In this document: piece after piece, positions 1 to 7,866 of the stretch
Layout: each line of letters begins with the position of its first letter
Position numbering within the stretch: position 1 is the stretch's first letter
NCBI GenBank assembly: GCA_964419225.1
Contig: CAYQPF010000104.1
Location: 1 to 17,396 of the forward strand
Length of the DNA: 17,396 bases
Reading direction: 5' to 3'
From: CAYQPF01 sp964419225
GTDB taxonomy: Bacteria > Cloacimonadota > Cloacimonadia > Cloacimonadales > CAYQPF01
Notes under the pieces: model-generated
Databases searched by the model: none
What the model was told of the DNA's origin: nothing
The model's input: only the letters and a program-made list of their open reading frames with translations
Position numbers and translations under genes: made by a program

Positions 1-2
1 CA

Positions 3-128
3 GGAGATCAGGAAGCAGTATGGACTGGTTTGAATAATAGTAATGAAGCTGTCACAAGCGGGATTTATTTCTATAAATTAACCGCAGGAATTAAAACTGA
101 AATGAAGAAAATGCTGCTTTTGAAGTGA
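3..128 (+). CDS. 3' end of a secreted protein with FlgD-like / T9SS-type C-terminal sorting domain (partial)
   Basis: Only the last 41 codons lie in the window; the gene continues off the left edge. The readable frame starts GDQEAVWTGLNNSNEAV and ends SGIYFYKL...KKMLLLK, then TGA at 126-128. The pattern (V-W-x-G-x-N-x-x-N, then S-G-I-Y-F-Y-x-L, then a K-M-L-L-L-K tail) is typical of the FlgD-Ig-like or type IX secretion C-terminal domains found in Bacteroidetes, Cloacimonadota and related phyla. In these proteins the domain is a sorting or anchoring signal on a large exported protein. The catalytic or adhesive part is outside the window, so the function cannot be given. A strong hairpin lies about 110 bp downstream. 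Confidence 0.8.
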   Translation, partial: GDQEAVWTGLNNSNEAVTSGIYFYKLTAGIKTEMKKMLLLK

Positions 129-238
129 TTAGCATCAAGCATTTGATTCAGATATAATATCTTATGTACTGAGACTCTCAGATTGGGAATCAATATGATG
201 CGAACTTGAAGTAAGGATTCTTTAGTTCAAATCAATAT

Positions 239-276
239 GACAGGAGGAGATTGATGCATTCATCTCTCCTCCTGTC
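239..276 (+). terminator. Long perfect hairpin downstream of the sorting-domain gene
   Basis: The arms gacaggaggaga (239-250) and tctcctcctgtc (265-276) pair over 12 bp. A TT bulge (251-252) follows, then gatg (253-256) pairs with catc (261-264) around a CATT loop. This gives 16 base pairs in total. No clear T-run follows on either strand, so a classical Rho-independent terminator is not shown. It could instead be an mRNA 3'-end stabiliser or a bidirectional transcription barrier. Confidence 0.5.
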
Positions 277-324
277 CTTGTTCAAAAAGGGTCTCTACTA
301 AAAATTACTCCTTCCACCTTTATA

Positions 325-353
325 TTGACAAATTTTCTGACTTTTTGTATATG
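325..353 (+). promoter_or_regulatory. Possible promoter for the first Sel1-repeat gene
   Basis: TTGACA (325-330), 17 bp, then TATATG (348-353). The -35-like hexamer is perfect and the -10-like one matches only four of six positions. A transcript from here would have a leader of about 200 nt before the ATG at 567. The leader would include the 366-375/505-514 inverted repeat. Confidence 0.25.
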
Positions 354-566
354 TATAACCCGGATTGTGCAGTAGAGGTTTGCAAGCTGGGTCGAAGATC
401 ATGAAAAGTGAAGGCTTGCAATCGAACGAAGTTATATAATAAATATATGGTGAGTAAGATTGTAAGTTTTTCAAATTCATTAGCTTCAGCCAGATTGTGA
501 AGATTCTACTGCACAGTTCGAGTTTAAAATTCCATTACAGGAAGAAAGAAATTATCCGGGGTTATT

Positions 567-2390
567 ATGAATGTACTGAAAGCTTCTCTAATTATACTTA
601 TCCTGTTGCAAGCAGCATTTGTTTTTACGTTAGATTACAATTCTATGGATTTACCAACCTTACAAAAATACGCCGATCAAGGTGACAAATTAGCTCAAAG
701 TGAATATGGCTGGCGTTACATGAATGAAAAAGATTATGTGAATGCTGCTTTATGGCTTAAGAAAGCTGCTGAGCAGGGTCATGCCAGATCTCAGTTAATA
801 TATGGATATCTCTTGCAGAAAGGACTGGGTCTGGAGCAAAATCCTAAAGAAGCTTTAAAATGGTACAAAAAAGCTGCCGATCAGGATGATATTGATGCTA
901 TGATGAGAATTGTAGAGATGTGTTTTCAAAATGAACCTATAGATTATAACCTGTCTTTCTCGATGTTATCCAAAGCATCCGTCCTTGGTGATATAGATGC
1001 GACAGTCCAGTTAGGCGTCTGTTATGCCATGGGACACGGCACTAAACAGGATTTTGTTAAAGCTATGCAGATTTTTAAAACTGCAGCAGATTCCGGAAAT
1101 AGAATCGCTCAAAAAAACGTAGGCTATATGTATCTGGATGGCCAGGGAGTCAAAAAAGATCTTACTGAAGCTAAAAAATGGCTGACTTTAGCTGCTGATC
1201 AAGGTGATGATGAAGCGATTTATGAAATGGGAGAATTGTGTTATGAGTCAGAACCAGCTGACTATGATACTGCTTATAAATGGTTTAAACTGGCTGTAGA
1301 AAAAGGAAATACCGATGCTGTCCTATATTTGGGATTATGTTATGAATACGGCAGAGGAACTCCACAAGACTACAAAACTGCTTTTGAATTATATAAAAAA
1401 GCCGGCGAAAATGGAAATACACAAGGACAATACAATTTGGGAGTACTCTATCAGGAGGGGCACGGTGTTGAAAAAAATATGGATGAAGCAAGAAAGCTCT
1501 TTACCCTCGCAGCAGATAAAGGAAATGCCGACGCCATGAACAATTTAGGATTTATCCTTGTTAATTATGAACCAAAAGACTTTGGTAAAGCTATAAAGCT
1601 GTTTACCAAGTCAGCTGAGTTAGGTTGTACAATAGCAAAACTCTCCCTGGCAAGCTGTTATGAAAATGGAGTTGAAGTAAAACAGGATTATAAAAAGGCC
1701 TTTAATTATTATAAAGAAGCAGCTGATGAAGGAGATTGTGAGGCACTGAAAATTTTAGGCGATTATTATTATGCCGGTCTGGGAATTGATAAAAACGAAA
1801 AAGAAGCTTTCCGTTTATATACCTTAGCTTCTGATCAGGGATCGTTACAGGCAACATTCAATTTAGTTACCATATATGCAGAAGGGACTGTGGTTAAACA
1901 GGATTTATCTATCGTTTTCAACCTCATAAAAAAGTGTGCAGATGGAGGTTTACCCAGAGCTTATCTTCTCATGGGGGATTCTTATCTCGACGGACTTGGA
2001 GTTACACAAGATCTGCAGGAAGCGATCAAATGGTATGAAAAATCTTACAATGTCGGAAAAGATCCTGATGCTCCATATTGCTTGGGACTCGCTTACTCTA
2101 AGGATCTGACAAAATCCCAAAATGTTAGAGAAGCACTGAAATGGTTTGAAATTGCCGTTGTTAATAACGATTCCAAAGCTTTCAAAGAACTTATAAACAT
2201 CAATTTAAAGACCAGCAATTCTGAAGCTTACAAATGGCTCACAATTATGAAACTCAAAAGCTCCTCAAATGATCAATTTGATGAATCCTATTATGAAGCA
2301 ACTAATACGCAATTAACTGCACTTATGACGAAAGATCAGATTAACCGTGCAACCAGACTCGCTAAAACCTGGATCCAGGAACACAAATAA
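567..2390 (+). CDS. Secreted Sel1-repeat (SLR/TPR-like) protein, 607 aa
   Basis: Residues 1-21 form a signal peptide (MNVLKAS, then a hydrophobic run ending VFTL). The rest is almost entirely Sel1-like repeats of about 36 residues with the pattern A...LG..Y..G.GV..D...A..W...AA..G. About 14-15 are visible from residue 40 to 580. Sel1 repeats build alpha-solenoids for protein-protein contacts; the partner is unknown, and export suggests a periplasmic or surface role. Short repeat variants carrying an E-P dipeptide occur at residues 123, 229 and 335, exactly 106 residues apart, showing a three-repeat higher-order unit. The C-terminus (M-T-K-D-Q-I, then A-K-T-W-I-Q-E-H-K) nearly matches that of the paralogue at 13485-14786, as does the N-terminus. 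The start is ATG 567 because the signal peptide aligns with the paralogue. Only a weak GGGG (558-562) precedes it. Confidence 0.93.
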   Translation: MNVLKASLIILILLQAAFVFTLDYNSMDLPTLQKYADQGDKLAQSEYGWRYMNEKDYVNAALWLKKAAEQGHARSQLIYGYLLQKGLGLEQNPKEALKWYKKAADQDDIDAMMRIVEMCFQNEPIDYNLSFSMLSKASVLGDIDATVQLGVCYAMGHGTKQDFVKAMQIFKTAADSGNRIAQKNVGYMYLDGQGVKKDLTEAKKWLTLAADQGDDEAIYEMGELCYESEPADYDTAYKWFKLAVEKGNTDAVLYLGLCYEYGRGTPQDYKTAFELYKKAGENGNTQGQYNLGVLYQEGHGVEKNMDEARKLFTLAADKGNADAMNNLGFILVNYEPKDFGKAIKLFTKSAELGCTIAKLSLASCYENGVEVKQDYKKAFNYYKEAADEGDCEALKILGDYYYAGLGIDKNEKEAFRLYTLASDQGSLQATFNLVTIYAEGTVVKQDLSIVFNLIKKCADGGLPRAYLLMGDSYLDGLGVTQDLQEAIKWYEKSYNVGKDPDAPYCLGLAYSKDLTKSQNVREALKWFEIAVVNNDSKAFKELININLKTSNSEAYKWLTIMKLKSSSNDQFDESYYEATNTQLTALMTKDQINRATRLAKTWIQEHK

Positions 2391-2400
2391 CCGGGCATGC

Positions 2401-2500
2401 GTTTTCCAACTTTTGTACAGCCAGACTTTTGACTGGCTTCCAATTATTTCCATTAGTGCTTATTGGTGCCTATTCGTGGTTAAACTCTCCCAATCGCCTC
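2401..2500. repeat. Intergenic repeat T, copy 1 (10-bp periodic core)
   Basis: It begins ten bases after the Sel1 gene stop. The left half (aacttttgtacagccagac ... gactggcttccaattatt) is nearly identical to 7763-7810. The right half is three 10-bp units, cattagtgct / tattggtgcc / tattcgtggt (2451-2480), followed by taaactctcccaatcgcct. The latter also occurs at 14930-14948. The left half can form a GCCAG/CTGGC hairpin around 2420-2437. The rest of this 213-bp gap up to the convergent TPR gene shows nothing coding. Confidence 0.75.
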
Positions 2501-2603
2501 TCTTACTGACACCGCTGATTTCGCTGTTAATCGCTGATATAATTAATAAACTTGCTTGCTTTGAAACCAAGTTAATGATTTCAGATTAGATAAACTTTCA
2601 GGT

Positions 2604-3950
2604 TTATTCATTCAATCCATTACTTTTTAAATAATATTTAGCGTTTTTATCTCCCAAAGCTGCTGCTTTCCGATAATATTCATTCCCACGATTAGGTTTC
2701 CCGGTTTTATTATACAAATCCCCTAAATTGCACATAGCATCTGTGGATTGGGGATTTATTTCCAATACTTGAAGATAAGTAATTATTGCAGGTTCGAGCT
2801 GGTTACTCAGAATTTGTAATTGTCCTTTGAAACAATAATACATATCATTGTTGGGAGCATTATCTATGGCTTTATTAATATATTTTATGGCGTTGGGTTT
2901 ATCTCTTTTGTTGAAGTATAATATGCTTAAATTGTAGTAGATATTATCATCACCTGGACTAAGCTCAATTGCTTTTTCAAAACTCTCAATTGCTTTGTCT
3001 CTCTGACCTAAAGATGAATAAGAAATCCCGATATTTTTGTAGTATCCTGCCTCCTTTTTATTCTCTAATGCTTTATTATAATAATCAATGGCTTCGTTAT
3101 AATTACCAAGCATTAAAAAATTATAACCAATAAGGGACAGAACTGATTTGTCTTCAGGATATATCTCATACACATATTTGTAAGTATCAGCAGCCAGCTG
3201 ATACTTCGTTTGTTTCTGATATAAGGAAGCCAAGCAAGAAAGCAAAGTGGTATCATAGGGCATTCTTGTAAGTCCTTGATTTAAATAGTCAATTGCTTTA
3301 GTTGAATCGGCTATGCTCATATTAAAATCCACTATCTCTACATATACTGAAGAGTTTAAGGAATCGATTTTAATGTTCTGCTCTAATACCAGATTAGCTT
3401 TATTATATTTATTTAATCCAATGTAGCACTTACTAATCGTAGAATTTACTTTAAGTAAATGAGATTTATTGTTTGAATATCTACCTAATGAAGGATCCAT
3501 TTCAATAAAGAACTTGGTTGAAATCCCATTTGCTTTTAAACGGTACTTATCCAGATTTTTATCTACTTCAAAAGCCTTTTTGAAATAATCGAGAGCAGAT
3601 ACATAATCCTTGTTCCTATAAGCAGATTCGGCTAATTTAATAATTACTATGCTATTTTTAGGATTATTTTCATATTGCTTTTTAAAGCAAATTTCCGAAT
3701 TCTCATAATCACCAAGTTCTTCATAAGAGGAGGCCAGGTAGAAAAGGGTTAAATCATCTACTACAGAATACAAATCTTTAATTAATTTTCCTCGTGTAAC
3801 ACTGGGTAATTTATTTTCATCATAGCGCTTACCATAAAAATAATAAAAATCAGGACAGAATTTTGCCTTTTCGTTCTCCAGTCCTAATACCAATTTGAAA
3901 TATTCAATTGCAGAATTAAAATCCTTTTGTGAGTAATAAACACCACCCAT
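2604..3950 (-). CDS. TPR-repeat protein (main open frame, N-terminal part displaced by a frameshift)
   Basis: A solenoid of tetratricopeptide repeats of about 34 residues: A-I-E-Y-F-K near residue 14, then many units such as Y-x-x-L-A-x-x-Y-x-x-x-x-x-Y-x-x-A and the canonical block with N-I-G-I-S-Y-S-S-L-G-Q-R-D-K-A-I-E. At least nine or ten units are visible, ending about 20 residues before the C-terminus (A-K-Y-Y-L-K-S-N-G-L-N-E). The methionine at 3950 is internal. In the same frame the sequence continues upstream as P-E-K-L-I-K-F-Q-M-G-G with no ribosome binding site, and the missing TPR helix and signal peptide sit in another frame at 3988-4149. The protein is probably exported and serves as a scaffold; no partner is known. 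It converges on the Sel1 gene at 567-2390. Confidence 0.85.
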   Translation of the reverse strand: MGGVYYSQKDFNSAIEYFKLVLGLENEKAKFCPDFYYFYGKRYDENKLPSVTRGKLIKDLYSVVDDLTLFYLASSYEELGDYENSEICFKKQYENNPKNSIVIIKLAESAYRNKDYVSALDYFKKAFEVDKNLDKYRLKANGISTKFFIEMDPSLGRYSNNKSHLLKVNSTISKCYIGLNKYNKANLVLEQNIKIDSLNSSVYVEIVDFNMSIADSTKAIDYLNQGLTRMPYDTTLLSCLASLYQKQTKYQLAADTYKYVYEIYPEDKSVLSLIGYNFLMLGNYNEAIDYYNKALENKKEAGYYKNIGISYSSLGQRDKAIESFEKAIELSPGDDNIYYNLSILYFNKRDKPNAIKYINKAIDNAPNNDMYYCFKGQLQILSNQLEPAIITYLQVLEINPQSTDAMCNLGDLYNKTGKPNRGNEYYRKAAALGDKNAKYYLKSNGLNE

Positions 3951-3987
3951 CTGAAATTTTATTAATTTTTCAGGAACTCCATTGTCC

Positions 3988-4149
3988 TTAGCTATATTTA
4001 AAAAATTCTATTGCTTTATCATATTCTCCGTAGAAACTATACTCACATCCTAAATAATAGTATTGATAAGCTGTTATCTGGTTCAGCCCATTCAGTCTAA
4101 ATATAAATAATGACATGATAAAAGTTACAATTATCCACTTCTTCAACAA
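3988..4149 (-). pseudogene. Frame-shifted N-terminus of the TPR gene: signal peptide and first TPR helix
   Basis: A GGAGGA Shine-Dalgarno (complement of 4155-4160) sits five bases before a TTG at 4149-4147. The frame then reads MLKKWIIVTFIMSLF..., a signal peptide, followed by Y-Q-Y-Y-Y-L-G-C-E-Y-S-F-Y-G-E-Y-D-K-A-I-E-F-F, the first helix pair of a TPR. It stops at TAA (3990-3988). Losing one base from the six-T run (minus strand, 4000-4005) would join it to I-A-K-D-N-G-V-P-E-K-L-I-K-F and the main frame, giving one gene of about 515 codons (2604-4149). An ATG inside the ribosome-binding region (4154) leads to an immediate stop and is not the start. The cause could be a real mutation, an assembly error in a homopolymer, or transcriptional slippage. 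Confidence 0.7.
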
Positions 4150-4436
4150 CCCATTCCTCCGTCTGATCTATAATTGAATATCACCAATAAGAGCAATATT
4201 TACTTCTTCCAATTACTTCCTTTATTTTATATATCAAAGAAAAATATTTAATCAAGGGGAGTCAAGAATTATTCCAGTTGAAGGTAACAATTAGAAAGAT
4301 TTACATGCATTTTTTTTACATTAATCAATAATGATTGGATTATGGTTTTTTGTATAACAAATTAAATGAAGTTTAACAATAAATCAGTTTTGAACAAATA
4401 ACCAATTCAAGTGATAGATATTTCTCGATACCAGTG
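4150..4436. other. 287-bp intergenic region between B1 and the TPR gene
   Basis: It holds the TPR promoter (4235-4265), its upstream similarity block and an AT-rich stretch (4304-4436). That stretch contains the weak inverted repeat aatca/tgatt near 4322-4335. No open frame of interest and no convincing terminator for B1 was seen. Confidence 0.4.
4235..4265 (-). promoter_or_regulatory. Promoter of the TPR gene, shared type TTGACT-17-TTTCTTTG
   Basis: On the minus strand TTGACT (4265-4260) is followed by exactly 17 bp and TTTCTTTG (4242-4235), then ATAT. The same boxes at the same spacing precede A1 and A3. The sequence upstream of the -35 box (4261-4303) also resembles 7265-7308 upstream of A1. 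TTG-N20-TTTCTTTG is one change from the Bacteroidetes consensus TTG/TAnnTTTG. The predicted leader is about 80 nt. Confidence 0.55.
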
Positions 4437-5720
4437 TTATTTCGTTTCAAATGTGGCGGATTCTTTGTTCTTTAACAGGTATCGATACCTGATTTTACAG
4501 TCATCTCCCTCTCCCTTAGTCAAGACCTCAGTCAAACCAGCAATTTGATTCAATGGAGAGTATTCTCTGCTTTCAAAGAAGATTTCTACATCATAATCAT
4601 TATTGTTGGTAAATACTACTTTCTTCTCAGAACCTTTACCGTAAGTACATTCTCTTGATATGTTAAATGGAATTCCAAAATCAATTAGTTCACAAGCCGA
4701 GGGACCATAATCTTTCGGTTTTGAACTCAAATGATGTTCACTCATATATCTTAACTGCCCCAATTCATCAATTTCATAATTATTAAGCATACCGGGAAAT
4801 ATATGATTTTGTCCAGCAGTTAAAAAATCCTCAGGAATTTGAACCGCATACCTAAGATCATTAGTAAAGTCAAAATAAATGCTTTTGGTTACTTTATGTG
4901 CAATTCGTTCAATATACGGTAGCCTAATTTCCTCATTATTAGCAATACCTAAAGAATCCATTAAAATAAAGACATCACTTTCAAACTCATGTTTCTTTTC
5001 TTTGTTCACTTCCATGATTTCGAAATAGTTAGGCTTTTTGGTATTACTTTCATTAAACATTGAATTTTCATTATAAACAAGCAGACAATTTGCAAAAGCT
5101 TTCCCTGAATAATTTCTTACTGTTTGGAATCCGCTTAACTTATATGTATTTTTATTCAGTATTCCCTGATATGTCGTTAGATAGCTCAAATCCTCGAATA
5201 TATACTCGAATTTGATAATACTTTGTTGTTCATGAAAACTGTCTATCGAAAGTATTAAAATATTCGAAAAAAGATCAAAATTTTGATTATATCTGTCAGT
5301 AATTGATTGAATATCTTTCAAATGAATTAATTCTTGCTTCGTTTTTGAGATCAATACCAATGTGGAATCAGAAATATCTGTTATAGTTCCTGCTACTTGT
5401 GAATTATCAGATAACCTTATTAACCAGGGATAGTTTTGGAAATGGGCAATATCGTTGCCCAAACTGCTAATTTTTTTAAGAACTGCATTCTTTTGGATTA
5501 CAGCTGCACTATCAATATTTACTGAAATACTCTTAGTATCAATAGATGAAGGAACATTCTCTAATATTATTTTGTTTAGTCCTTTTCCCAAATTAATAAA
5601 TCTTTCATTGGTATAAATAACATTTTGTTCATCAGATAAAGGTCTATTTAACCACAAAACAGGTTTTGCCAAACAAATAATATTGGTTATCATAAATAAT
5701 ATTATTACCAAATATCTCAA
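4437..5720 (-). CDS. B1: exported protein resembling DUF4140/DUF4139 (MuiA-like), 427 aa
   Basis: The signal peptide MRYLVIILFMITNIICLA is followed by KP. Residues ~25-70 (I-N-L-G-K-G-L-N-K-I-I-L-E-N-V-P-S-S-I-D-T-K-S-I) match the DUF4140 style: a strand, 'aG', then 'nLP.sid..Si'. Residues ~95-145 (W-L-I-R-L, then G-T-I-T-D-I-S-D-S-T-L-V-L and I-H-L-K-D-I-Q-S-I) look like a small Sm/SH3-like beta barrel. After about residue 170 come DUF4139-like features: T-Y-Q-G-I-L...Y-K-L-S-G-F-Q...N-Y-S-G-K-A-F-A-N-C, then an I-F-P-G-M-L-N-N-Y segment, D-F-G-I-P-F-N-I and a final I-R-Y-R-Y-L-L-K. The biochemical role is unknown; the location is probably periplasm or envelope. It starts at TTG, overlapping the A1 stop as TTGA, with AAGGAAAGG upstream, so translation is probably coupled. 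The family assignment is by pattern only. Confidence 0.85.
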   Translation of the reverse strand: MRYLVIILFMITNIICLAKPVLWLNRPLSDEQNVIYTNERFINLGKGLNKIILENVPSSIDTKSISVNIDSAAVIQKNAVLKKISSLGNDIAHFQNYPWLIRLSDNSQVAGTITDISDSTLVLISKTKQELIHLKDIQSITDRYNQNFDLFSNILILSIDSFHEQQSIIKFEYIFEDLSYLTTYQGILNKNTYKLSGFQTVRNYSGKAFANCLLVYNENSMFNESNTKKPNYFEIMEVNKEKKHEFESDVFILMDSLGIANNEEIRLPYIERIAHKVTKSIYFDFTNDLRYAVQIPEDFLTAGQNHIFPGMLNNYEIDELGQLRYMSEHHLSSKPKDYGPSACELIDFGIPFNISRECTYGKGSEKKVVFTNNNDYDVEIFFESREYSPLNQIAGLTEVLTKGEGDDCKIRYRYLLKNKESATFETK

Positions 5721-7213
5721 AAATACCTTTCCTTGTTATATTTTACTTTTATAGTTTTTTTCTCATTAGCATTCAGCATTAATTTTCTTTTTCCTTTATT
5801 GGAATATAAATCATAATCAAGTTGAATTTCCTGCAAAGAATCAGTATTATTTGAAATTGAATATGTTATCTTTAATTTAATATCCTTACCATTGGAAAAA
5901 TATTTATTGCAAATCTCAATATCCTGAATTTCCACACTAAATTCATCATTCCCCAAAAAAAAGTTTAGGTTTCTGTTTTTCTTCACATCCCAAACCTCGT
6001 AACATAAATCTAAATAATATTGTTTCATTTCACGATACAGAACAAATGCATCACTAAACCCTAAAGAAGAATTATAGAAATCATTATCCTCCTCACTCAG
6101 GGATAAATTTAATACTGATTTTCCATAAAAAGCTTTTACAGTATTCCTATTGAAATTCTTATTCAGGATGGGGATACTCTTTGTTATCATACTTCTTAAA
6201 CTATCAGTAATTAATAATTGTACACGATTATACATTTTCTTTTCTGAACCTAATCTGTAAATCCACAAAGAGTCAGGAGTATTTCTAAGGATAGATACTA
6301 TCTTGTCTGCTATATCTTCATTATATTTTTTAACTTGAAATACTTTTGCAAGCTTATGCTTTATTTTTTTTTCTGATTTAAATGGGATCATCTGTGTTTG
6401 GTGTTTATCAAGATCCAGTATTATTTGTTTCTCAAACTTGAGATTATTCGCATATTCCATCAACATTGAATCCCATCCCAATACTCCTAAAATAAGTATA
6501 TCGATATCTTGGTTTAAATTTCTTATTCCATTACTAATTAAAAGACAATTTGTTTTCCTAAAGTCTGTATCAGTAAAATTCCTGACCAGAATTTGCTCTT
6601 CAAGATCGAGATCATCTCCATTTTGAATATAATTGAAACGGAAGCCCCAGTAAAGCCCCCGTAAAATGATTGTTGTTTTCGCTTTAATAATTATATTTGT
6701 TGGAGAGAATATTTTCCATTTTACTAGTGGTTTAAATGGAATATCCGCATTTTCAATTAAAATTATTTCAATATCCTTCTTTTTAACATACTTCTCAAAT
6801 ACAGGCTCTTCTACCCTATTATCTGGAATATAGTCTTCTTCATTCGCAAGTAGAAGACTATCACCCATATCTTTATTAACGAAAGCCTGCTCCCTAAATT
6901 TATTTCTGATTTTGTAAGTAATTTCTTTTCCTTCACAATGATCCAACAGATATTCCCTTCTTTTGAGATCATAATCACTGCTCTGCTGTAACACCTTCAC
7001 CGAATCCGGCAACCCTCTCAAAACCATCGACCTGATTTCCACCGTACTCGGTAATTGATCATAGGTATATTCGTGTGTCCCGGCTTTCAAATTAAGCTCT
7101 ATTTCCTTATTCATGACCGAAAACCCGTCATGATAACAATAGATCATGTCTTCTGCCTGTATCTGCAAACAGAATATCAGAAAGAGAGCCATTAACAGGA
7201 CAATTTTTTTCAT
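5717..7213 (-). CDS. A1: exported DUF4139-like protein, first gene of the A1-B1 operon, 498 aa
   Basis: Signal peptide MKKIVLLMALFLIFCLQIQA, cleaved before EDMIYC. Residues 24-73 (N-K-E-I-E-L-N-L-K-A-G-T-H-E-Y-T-Y-D-Q-L-P-S-T-V-E-I-R-S-M) have the DUF4140 layout. Around residues 165-215 the motif L-R-G-L-Y-W-G-F-R-F-N-Y...L-D-L-E-E-Q-I-L-V-R-N-F-T-D-T-D-F recalls the W..Y.......a.v.N.t...w start of DUF4139. The C-terminal ~80 residues form a beta-rich domain (F-S-V-E-I-Q-D-I-E-I ... L-K-I-T-Y-S-I-S-N-N). The first ~80 codons are almost identical to A2 and A3 while the rest is far from A2. ATG 7213 has AAAGGA (complement of 7219-7224) and a clear upstream promoter. The enzymatic function is unknown; no catalytic motif is visible. 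Confidence 0.88.
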   Translation of the reverse strand: MKKIVLLMALFLIFCLQIQAEDMIYCYHDGFSVMNKEIELNLKAGTHEYTYDQLPSTVEIRSMVLRGLPDSVKVLQQSSDYDLKRREYLLDHCEGKEITYKIRNKFREQAFVNKDMGDSLLLANEEDYIPDNRVEEPVFEKYVKKKDIEIILIENADIPFKPLVKWKIFSPTNIIIKAKTTIILRGLYWGFRFNYIQNGDDLDLEEQILVRNFTDTDFRKTNCLLISNGIRNLNQDIDILILGVLGWDSMLMEYANNLKFEKQIILDLDKHQTQMIPFKSEKKIKHKLAKVFQVKKYNEDIADKIVSILRNTPDSLWIYRLGSEKKMYNRVQLLITDSLRSMITKSIPILNKNFNRNTVKAFYGKSVLNLSLSEEDNDFYNSSLGFSDAFVLYREMKQYYLDLCYEVWDVKKNRNLNFFLGNDEFSVEIQDIEICNKYFSNGKDIKLKITYSISNNTDSLQEIQLDYDLYSNKGKRKLMLNANEKKTIKVKYNKERYF

Positions 7214-7276
7214 AAAAATCCTTTCTTTTGGGAATATCCAAAGAAACTAAGGTAAACTAATATAGTCAAGATTTAT
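6971..7276 (-). repeat. 306-bp duplicated block, copy at A1 (promoter plus first 81 codons)
   Basis: It aligns without gaps to 12875-13180 at A3, with about 23 mismatches in 306 columns counted by eye. The block covers the promoter, leader, ribosome binding site, signal peptide and the N-terminal domain. A shorter part (codons ~9-80) is also nearly identical in A2 at 11523-11741, where the promoter is absent. Confidence 0.85.
7239..7269 (-). promoter_or_regulatory. Promoter of the A1-B1 operon
   Basis: On the minus strand TTGACT (7269-7264), 17 bp, TTTCTTTG (7246-7239) then GATATT. The layout is identical to the promoters of A3 and the TPR gene. The expected start of transcription is about 20 nt before the ATG at 7213, with AAAGGA in between. 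It fits a Bacteroidetes-like TTG/TAnnTTTG promoter with one change. Confidence 0.6.
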
Positions 7277-7417
7277 TCCGGTTGAAGAAAACAATAGGGT
7301 AGAATTTAGTGCTGCTTGACTTTATATCCATCGAATTCGATAGATTTAAAATTTATCAGTTATCTTGGTCAAAATAATACTAGTTATAATTTATTCTGAT
7401 ACTGTTTACTTTGTTAT

Positions 7418-7504
7418 ATTGGGCTAAAGCCTCTTAGGAGGGTGGTTGGGTTATTTTGCACCCGGTATAAATGCCGGGCCTATTTTTTTCCAGAGTTACC
7501 CAAT
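7418..7504. repeat. Element R, copy 1: ~87-bp MITE/REP-like repeat with inverted ends
   Basis: It starts ATTGGGCTAAAGCC and ends GAGTTACCCAAT, so the tips ATTGGG and CCCAAT are inverted repeats. Inside are two palindromic cores, gggctaaagcc and cccggtataaatgccggg (7461-7478). A second copy at 16325-16409 keeps the same order with a similar length and roughly 80-85% identity by eye. The structure resembles REP/REPIN or MITE elements; no transposase is in the window. Confidence 0.75.
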
Positions 7505-7621
7505 CCATAATTGAATTTTACTTTGTACTACTGTTTAGGAATCCCATACAATCACTGACATTTTTGTCGGCAAATATTCCAATCCTACCATCCTAAGAAT
7601 CCTAATTCAGACAATGGAAAT

Positions 7622-7643
7622 GGGCGAACACACAGGTTCGCCC
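7622..7643. repeat. REP-like hairpin gggcgaac/gttcgccc
   Basis: Perfect 8-bp stem (7622-7629 with 7636-7643) around acacag, followed by cctac. Hairpins of the form gggcgaac...gttcgcccctaca are a common dispersed motif in environmental genomes (recollection, not checked). A related hairpin-plus-CTAC arrangement is at 15180-15206. Confidence 0.5.
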
Positions 7644-7716
7644 CTACATATCTAATCCGAACCATTCTTTAATCCGTGTCATTATTTGCTCCTGAAAGCT
7701 TCTCCCTACTCCCACC

Positions 7717-7744
7717 TAATACCGAATACCTAAGACCAAACACC
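7717..7744. repeat. Tandem 7-mer repeat, 4 units (TAATACC-type)
   Basis: Units TAATACC, GAATACC, TAAGACC and AAACACC in perfect 7-bp register, preceded by ctactcccacc. The same arrangement occurs at 13325-13373, where it is preceded by ccactcccacc. A relative is at 16437-16464. Confidence 0.7.
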
Positions 7745-7762
7745 TTTCTCTGGGCCTGTGTT

Positions 7763-7850
7763 GTTCCCACTTTTGTACAGCCAGACTTTAGACTAGCTTC
7801 CAATTATTTTCATTCGTGCTTATTGATGTATATTAGTGGTTAACTCTCCC
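7763..7850. repeat. Intergenic repeat T, copy 2
   Basis: Matches 2403-2490 over its whole length: acttttgtacagccagactt, then gcttccaattatt, then three 10-bp units cattcgtgct / tattgatgta / tattagtggt (7811-7840), then taactctccc. It ends 16 bp before the stop codon of the minus-strand Ntn-hydrolase gene, so it lies at a gene 3' end like the other copies. Confidence 0.75.
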
Positions 7851-7866
7851 ACTTAGCAACGAATAC

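Larger units (their letters stand above)
129..566. other. 438-bp intergenic region with inverted repeats
   Basis: No convincing gene is seen. Besides the 239-276 hairpin, there are two inverted pairs: ttgcaagc (380-387) with gcttgcaa (414-421), and tgtgcagtag (366-375) with ctactgcaca (505-514). The stretch ggattgtgcagtaga (362-376) recurs with one change near 16263-16277, which suggests a small dispersed element. The only sizeable open frame here (298-480, minus) has no recognisable composition or ribosome binding site. Confidence 0.5.
7270..7866. other. ~600-bp gap packed with dispersed repeats
   Basis: This is the space between the A1 promoter and the 3' end of the Ntn-hydrolase gene. No gene is seen on either strand. 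It carries in order: element R (7418-7504), a REP-like hairpin (7622-7643), tandem 7-mers (7717-7744) and element T (7763-7850). Confidence 0.6.

Noticed and set aside
298..480. 60-codon minus-strand open frame upstream of the first Sel1 gene
   Set aside because: No ribosome binding site, no recognisable protein pattern, and it overlaps the inverted repeats of an intergenic region.
3996..4008. Programmed -1 frameshift signal (T TTA AAT heptamer) joining the two TPR frames
   Set aside because: The heptamer is in phase with the downstream frame, not the upstream one. A -1 slip would go the wrong way; joining needs +1 or loss of a T.
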